From Anaerolineaceae bacterium (lineage in GTDB: Bacteria; Chloroflexota; Anaerolineae; Anaerolineales; Anaerolineaceae), in NCBI GenBank assembly GCA_012839565.1, contig DUMZ01000005.1, forward strand, positions 1-64,000: a DNA stretch of 64,000 nt, given 5' to 3'. Below, piece after piece: positions 59,602-64,000 of the stretch (position 1 is its first letter; each line of letters opens with the position of its first letter). The position numbers and the translations under genes are program-made. Under the pieces are notes generated by a model. It was not told the DNA's origin, did not search any database, and saw only the letters and a list, made by a program, of their open reading frames with translations.

Positions 59602-60618
59602 ATGGCAAGAAAAATTTTAGGATATGTAGAACTCATCTGGACCTGCGACAGCTGTGGTACCAAAAACCCAGGCGCAATAAAAACATGCACGGCATGTGGT
59701 GCGCCACAAGCCGTAAACGTTCGTTTTGAGCAAGTTGACGCGAACACTTTCAATTTCATCAAAGATGAAGCCCTCATCCGCATGGCGCAATCCGGCCCGG
59801 ACAAACATTGTCCCTATTGTGGCACACGCAACCTTGCCGACTCCCTGGTCTGCCGGCAATGCAGCGCTGATTTGACCGTCGGCGCGAAATCGCGCCCGAG
59901 TGGCATGGCGGTAGGCGAAGACGCCCAACCCACAGAATATGAAATTGACGATTCCACACTGCCGCCAGAGCAGGCGCACGCCACCAAGCCCTTATCGCGA
60001 AAAGTGCTTTTGATTCTCATGCTGGTTATTCTGATTATTTGTGGCTATTTTGCCTGGAACACGATCCGCGCCAACCGCACAAAAGACATCAAAGCCACCG
60101 TGGTATCAACTGCCTGGGAGCGCACCATGGCGATTGAAGCCTATACCACCGTAACCGAAAGCGACTGGCTTTCGGACATTCCCAGTGGCGCCAGTGCTTA
60201 TAACTGTTCATCACAGTTGCGTGATACTTCAGACACTTACGTTCCCGGGTCAATAGAAAATTGCAGCGAGCCCTACACCGTAGATACCGGCACAGGTATC
60301 GGGGAAGTGGTGCAGGACTGCGTCTACGAAATTTACGAAGATTATTGCGACTACGAGACGATGGCATGGGTGATGGCAGACACCGTCACCACACAAGGTA
60401 CTGACGTGTATGCCACCTGGCCCGACCCAAATTTGACGCAAAGCCAGCGCATCAGCGGACGGAGCGAAAGCTACACCATTTATTTTGATGCCAACGGTCA
60501 AAGTTACATCCTGCGCACCAGCGATTATGAAGTCTTTCAGCAAGCTACGCCTGGCAGTACCTGGAAATTAGCGGTGAACAAACAAGGGGATGTCCGTAAA
60601 GCGGAACCGCAAAACTGA
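59602..60618 (+). CDS. Zinc-ribbon membrane protein of unknown function
   Basis: A 338-residue protein with two N-terminal zinc ribbons (CDSCGT..CTACGA and CPYCGT..CRQCSA, residues about 15-95), a linker, one membrane helix (about 135-155, KVLLILMLVILIICGYFAW) and an extracytoplasmic C-terminal domain of about 180 residues with several cysteines. The zinc modules should be cytosolic, the rest outside. The ATG at 59602 is chosen because an earlier ATG lies inside the upstream gene. Function unknown. Confidence 0.8.
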   Translation: MARKILGYVELIWTCDSCGTKNPGAIKTCTACGAPQAVNVRFEQVDANTFNFIKDEALIRMAQSGPDKHCPYCGTRNLADSLVCRQCSADLTVGAKSRPSGMAVGEDAQPTEYEIDDSTLPPEQAHATKPLSRKVLLILMLVILIICGYFAWNTIRANRTKDIKATVVSTAWERTMAIEAYTTVTESDWLSDIPSGASAYNCSSQLRDTSDTYVPGSIENCSEPYTVDTGTGIGEVVQDCVYEIYEDYCDYETMAWVMADTVTTQGTDVYATWPDPNLTQSQRISGRSESYTIYFDANGQSYILRTSDYEVFQQATPGSTWKLAVNKQGDVRKAEPQN

Positions 60619-60645
60619 TTTCCCGAATTTACTTTTAGTATTAAA

Positions 60646-60681
60646 AAACAGCTTTCATGGTGATTGCCATGAAAGCTGTTT
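60646..60681. terminator. Bidirectional terminator between convergent genes
   Basis: Perfect 15-bp arms AAACAGCTTTCATGG / CCATGAAAGCTGTTT around TGATTG, between the zinc-ribbon and HerA-like genes. Confidence 0.85.
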
Positions 60682-60713
60682 GATTTAGCCTTTAAAAGTC
60701 AGTCAAAGCGCGT

Positions 60714-63236
60714 TTAAACCTCGTTAGCTGGAACCATCACGATGCGGTCCCCGGCTTTATAAGCGTACTGGGGCTCCCACGCCAAACCAAAAAACTCGAC
60801 TACAATGTCTTTCTTGAGTGGATTAATGGCAATCTCGCGGATTTCACCTTGCATTTCGGCATGTTTGTCTTGCAAGGCGTCCAGTTCTGCTTGCATTTGT
60901 TCGTCCACCGCTTCAAGTTCTTCCTTGTAGCGTTCAACCATCAATTCTGATTCTTCAACCGCTTTTTTAGCGCTGGCAGTAAGACGGCGTTTGGTCAGTG
61001 AACTGGTAATACTCTTGCGACGACCACCGATCACCTTGCCAACGGTCTTGTTAAAACTGCCCAGCCAGCTCAAGGCGGTGGTTAAGCCAGTCGCGCCTTC
61101 TTCAAGCCGGCGACCTTTGAGCGTTTCTTCAAGCTTTTCGAGTTTCATCTCTTCTTTCATCAGCCGGTTTTCTGCGGCACTCTTTTTCTTGGCATAGTCA
61201 TCGGTGATTTTCTTGCGCAGGGCTTCTTTATCCCCTTGCGAGGCTTCTTCACACCTTGCCTTGAAGTCTTCCAGACTTTCATCAACGCGCGAGCTGAGTT
61301 TTAGCGTTTCATTGCGGTAGACAGTCACGGGGGCATTGCGGTAAATCCATTCCACAAAATCTTTTTTCAGTTCGTTGATGGTCTTTTCATCATCAACCGG
61401 ATAACTGAGCGAACCAAAAGTGGCGTTGCTTAGCGGAGTACTGTCAACAGCATGCAAATCTATGGCTTCCGTGGTGTAGTCTTCCCAGCGCACCAAACCG
61501 CGTCCTTGCAAATCGCGCAAACGCACAGCGATTTTTTGTTGTGTGTCTATATTATGCGTGCGATTAGCGTAATAAACGGTGGCTTGTCCCATCAAAAGCG
61601 CTTCATAGTGGAAACTTGGCTGTTCTCCATGGGCGACATTCTGACGCATGGCCTGATCATAAGCCGCGCCGGGGTTAACATTGATGGGCAGATAGGCCAG
61701 GTCAACACTCGAGGGCAATTTGGGTTCTGTGTTCAAGGTCGCCTGTGTACCAGGTTCAGCAAAACTGACTGGCGAAGCACTTCCTTCTTCTTCAGCTTGC
61801 ATACTGGCATGCAAGATTGCCAAATCCGCGCCAACCAGGCGATTGAGATCTTCCAGCTTCTCGCGTGTGATAGGACCTGGCAAATAGTTCATCGCCCAGC
61901 GGGTTGTAAAGACTTCGGGCGCCTTGGCATGCACATTATGCAGTAAAAAGACCCGCTTTCCCAGCGCGGTGATAGCTTTGTCGAAGTACGCGCGGTCATA
62001 ACCACCAGCGATGCTGTCCAAACCGTCCAGCAGGCGCGCTTTGTCCTGTTCAGTCTGCAAGCGCCCGATCATCCAGGTGCCGGCGTTGCTGAGCGCTTTA
62101 TAGTCAAGGTCAATCGGGTTTTGGGTCGAAAGCACCAGGCCAACACCAAAAGCGCGTGCCATCTTGAGCATGCGTAGAATGATGGGTTTTGATGGCGGAT
62201 TAGCAACAGGCGGTAAATAGCCAGCAATTTCATCAAAATAGACTAAGGCGCGCAAATTCGTCGTGCCCGCCTGGCTACGCATCCAGGTTTCTATCGCTGT
62301 ATAGAGCAAGGTTACAAAGAACATGCGTTCCTGGTCACTCAAATGCGCCAGATAAAAGACGCTGTGCCGGGGTTTGCCATCAGGAGCATAGAGAATGGAT
62401 CCGATATCCAAAGCCTGCCCTTTGAGCCAGTTTTCGAAACTTGGCGCGGCGATAAAGTTGTTGAGCAGCATAGCCAGTTCAAAGCGGTCTTTTTCAGGAT
62501 AAAACTTAGTCATCGCGAAGACACCCAGCTTGTCAAAGGGTGGATTTTGAACTTGCAAAATGAGTGATTCAAGGTTTAGGTCAGCACCCTGACTCCAGTT
62601 GTGTTCAAAGATATTTGACAGCAAAATATGTTCGCGTGAGCGGATGGGGTCAATGTTTTTAAAGCCCACCAAACCAAGCAAGGCGGTAACCGTGCTGCTG
62701 ATGTTCTCGCGCAGCATTTCTTTGTTTTCTTCCCAGTCAAGTTTTGGCGCACGCAGTGAGCTGAGAATGCTTATCGGGAATGCGCTGGTCGAACCAGGCG
62801 AGTAAACAACGTAATCAACGTTCGTGGAAAGTTTTTCCATGCGGGCTTTGTCGATGCCGGAACGTTCAAGTCCTTTTGCCCAGTTGCTGGCAGCCGCGGT
62901 AGCGGCTTCTTGCACGGTCTGTCCATCGCGTTTGGCAGCGTCTTCGTCTATCCAGGGCGCGAAATCATCTGCCTGCAAATCTGGGAAGTGTAAAAGATGG
63001 TTGGTCAAGTCGCCCTTGGGGTCAATGAGAATAGCCGGGATGCCCTGCAAAGCGGCTTCTTCAAGCAGGATGATGCCCAAACCCGTTTTGCCCGAGCCGG
63101 TCATACCCACAATCACGCCATGGGTTACCAGGTCTTCCGGGTCATAAAAAGTTAATTTATCTGGGATAACTTTGCCTTCCGTCAGGTCGTAGGCTTGTCC
63201 GAAATAAAACTTTGATGAATCAATCTCCATTTTCAT
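60714..63236 (-). CDS. HerA-like DUF87 ATPase with C-terminal coiled coil
   Basis: An 840-residue ATPase of the HerA/FtsK superfamily: Walker A GMTGSGKTGLG (about residues 44-54), Walker B ALVYFDEIAGYLP (about 325-337), the glutamine/arginine switch STQNPIDLDYKAL. The C-terminal 250 residues are strongly charged and helical with coiled-coil character (KEALRKKITDDYAKKKSAAENRL). HerA-type proteins act in DNA processing or translocation, or in defence. No NurA-like nuclease or other partner lies nearby, so the role here is open. AAGGAG precedes ATG 63236. Confidence 0.85.
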   Translation of the reverse strand: MKMEIDSSKFYFGQAYDLTEGKVIPDKLTFYDPEDLVTHGVIVGMTGSGKTGLGIILLEEAALQGIPAILIDPKGDLTNHLLHFPDLQADDFAPWIDEDAAKRDGQTVQEAATAAASNWAKGLERSGIDKARMEKLSTNVDYVVYSPGSTSAFPISILSSLRAPKLDWEENKEMLRENISSTVTALLGLVGFKNIDPIRSREHILLSNIFEHNWSQGADLNLESLILQVQNPPFDKLGVFAMTKFYPEKDRFELAMLLNNFIAAPSFENWLKGQALDIGSILYAPDGKPRHSVFYLAHLSDQERMFFVTLLYTAIETWMRSQAGTTNLRALVYFDEIAGYLPPVANPPSKPIILRMLKMARAFGVGLVLSTQNPIDLDYKALSNAGTWMIGRLQTEQDKARLLDGLDSIAGGYDRAYFDKAITALGKRVFLLHNVHAKAPEVFTTRWAMNYLPGPITREKLEDLNRLVGADLAILHASMQAEEEGSASPVSFAEPGTQATLNTEPKLPSSVDLAYLPINVNPGAAYDQAMRQNVAHGEQPSFHYEALLMGQATVYYANRTHNIDTQQKIAVRLRDLQGRGLVRWEDYTTEAIDLHAVDSTPLSNATFGSLSYPVDDEKTINELKKDFVEWIYRNAPVTVYRNETLKLSSRVDESLEDFKARCEEASQGDKEALRKKITDDYAKKKSAAENRLMKEEMKLEKLEETLKGRRLEEGATGLTTALSWLGSFNKTVGKVIGGRRKSITSSLTKRRLTASAKKAVEESELMVERYKEELEAVDEQMQAELDALQDKHAEMQGEIREIAINPLKKDIVVEFFGLAWEPQYAYKAGDRIVMVPANEV

Positions 63237-63343
63237 CTCCTTGTTACTAGCGATGCCTAATTATAAGCGATTGATAGTAAAAATTAAGCAAATCCATTAC
63301 CCCCATCATTTCCCGGTTTTGTTTCTGTTTGCCGAACACAGTC

Positions 63344-63376
63344 AAAAAAAGACCCCCGGTTTTAGCCAGGGGTCTT
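63344..63376 (-). terminator. Terminator of the DUF2179 gene
   Basis: On the minus strand AAGACCCCTGG pairs with CCGGGGGTCTT (one mismatch) around CTAAAA, followed by seven T residues. Confidence 0.85.
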
Positions 63377-63396
63377 CTCATTCAAACAATTTAAGA

Positions 63397-63948
63397 CTAT
63401 CGACTCAGTTGCCCAGAGCCCCAATACCCACGATGGAGTGGGGTGATGTCTTCAATGGTAACAAAGGCATCAGGGTCAGCTTCGCGGACGATAGTTTCAA
63501 CGTCTTTCACCTTCTTACGTGCGACGGTAAGGTCACACAGCCACACATTGCCGTCTTTTCCCGTAGCGTGAATTTCCGTCACAGCAAAGTCACCAGCGCG
63601 CAAAGCATCAGCAACGATTGAACCTGGTAATTTGGTAATGATAATGATATGGGCATGTCCGATGGCTAATTTTGATTCGAACCACATGCCTACCACACTA
63701 CCTGTGGCAAAACCTGCTGAATAAGCAAACACTTTAAGCACATTACTGACATCGTCCAAGACAACACCAATGGAGAGAACGTAAATAACCGTCTCCAAAA
63801 AGCCTAAAACCCAGGCAATGCCTTGTTTCTTACGCATAACAAGCATGATACGTAAGGTATCAAGCGCCATACCAACCACACGCACAGCGAAAATGAGCAA
63901 TGAGATTAATATGGTCTCTTTGGAAAATTCAAGCACAAAAGGACCCAT
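63397..63948 (-). CDS. DUF2179 / UPF0316 membrane protein
   Basis: A 183-residue protein with three N-terminal membrane helices (ISLLIFAVRVVGMALDTLRIMLVMR, then GFLETVIYVLSIGVVLDD and FAYSAGFATGSVVGMWFESK) and a C-terminal cytosolic DUF2179 domain (HIIIITK, LRAGDFAVTEIHATGKDGNV, EADPDAFVTIEDI). UPF0316 proteins are conserved with unknown function. AGGAG precedes the ATG; nothing further is resolved in the last 50 bases of the window. Confidence 0.9.
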   Translation of the reverse strand: MGPFVLEFSKETILISLLIFAVRVVGMALDTLRIMLVMRKKQGIAWVLGFLETVIYVLSIGVVLDDVSNVLKVFAYSAGFATGSVVGMWFESKLAIGHAHIIIITKLPGSIVADALRAGDFAVTEIHATGKDGNVWLCDLTVARKKVKDVETIVREADPDAFVTIEDITPLHRGYWGSGQLSR

Positions 63949-64000
63949 TTATTCTCCTATTCTTTATTTTTTTGAGCGCCGAGCATAGCGGGATGATACA

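Noticed and set aside
60714-63236. Anti-phage defence island around the HerA-like ATPase
   Set aside because: No nuclease, Sir2, methylase or other defence gene is found beside it in the window.

Overview
The window reads as a chromosomal piece of an anaerobic, amino-acid-fermenting bacterium, most likely a member of the Chloroflexota (Anaerolineae). The placement is an inference from gene content: a complete lysine fermentation operon, Thr/Pro-rich lipoproteins, an MgtE-like/NRAMP pair, a DUF368 transporter and a zinc-ribbon membrane protein. No rRNA or marker gene settles it. Most genes lie on the minus strand in long operons with tight start/stop overlaps.

Layout. (1) 1-11272: one giant secreted minus-strand protein, cut by the left edge, with GLUG-like sheets, five beta-helix modules and an array of 208-residue repeats whose DNA period is exactly 624 bp. 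It has a near-perfect promoter and a long structured leader. (2) 11.8-12.3 kb: an intergenic zone rich in short palindromes, then a heterodimeric ABC exporter pair. (3) 16.3-20.3 kb: an alpha-oxoamine synthase, then an MgtE-domain/NRAMP-type Mg transporter pair behind a possible leader-peptide attenuator. (4) 20.5-22.5 kb: an ECF sigma factor with a putative membrane anti-sigma factor. (5) 22.6-29.7 kb: a cobamide uptake and remodelling cluster (btuFCD, cobT, cobS, cbiR, cobU) behind a cobalamin riboswitch. (6) 29.8-40.1 kb: the lysine fermentation operon kal-kce-kdd-kamA-kamB-kamC-kamD-kamE-atoD-atoA behind a lysine riboswitch. (7) 40.2-50.0 kb: an FdrA-YlbE fusion, a DUF2877 protein, two transporters and an amidase, divergent from a PucR regulator. 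(8) 50.1-64 kb: class II aldolase, DUF368 transporter, acyl-ACP thioesterase, a 32-residue membrane peptide, tRNA-Leu(UAA), a lipoprotein, formate-THF ligase, an HtrA protease, an isochorismatase-like enzyme, membrane and zinc-ribbon proteins, a HerA-like ATPase and a DUF2179 protein.

How it fits together. Regions 5 and 6 form one metabolic unit. Lysine fermentation passes through the adenosylcobalamin enzyme lysine 5,6-aminomutase (KamDE), and the adjacent operon imports and rebuilds cobamides. Each half sits behind the riboswitch for its own small molecule. Region 7 resembles the oxamate carbamoyltransferase part of purine/allantoin catabolism. Two genes, kamB and btuD, offer no ATG, GTG or TTG start that preserves their conserved N-terminus, and both appear to begin at ATT or ATC. 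All functions are read from sequence motifs and remembered families; no database search was run.
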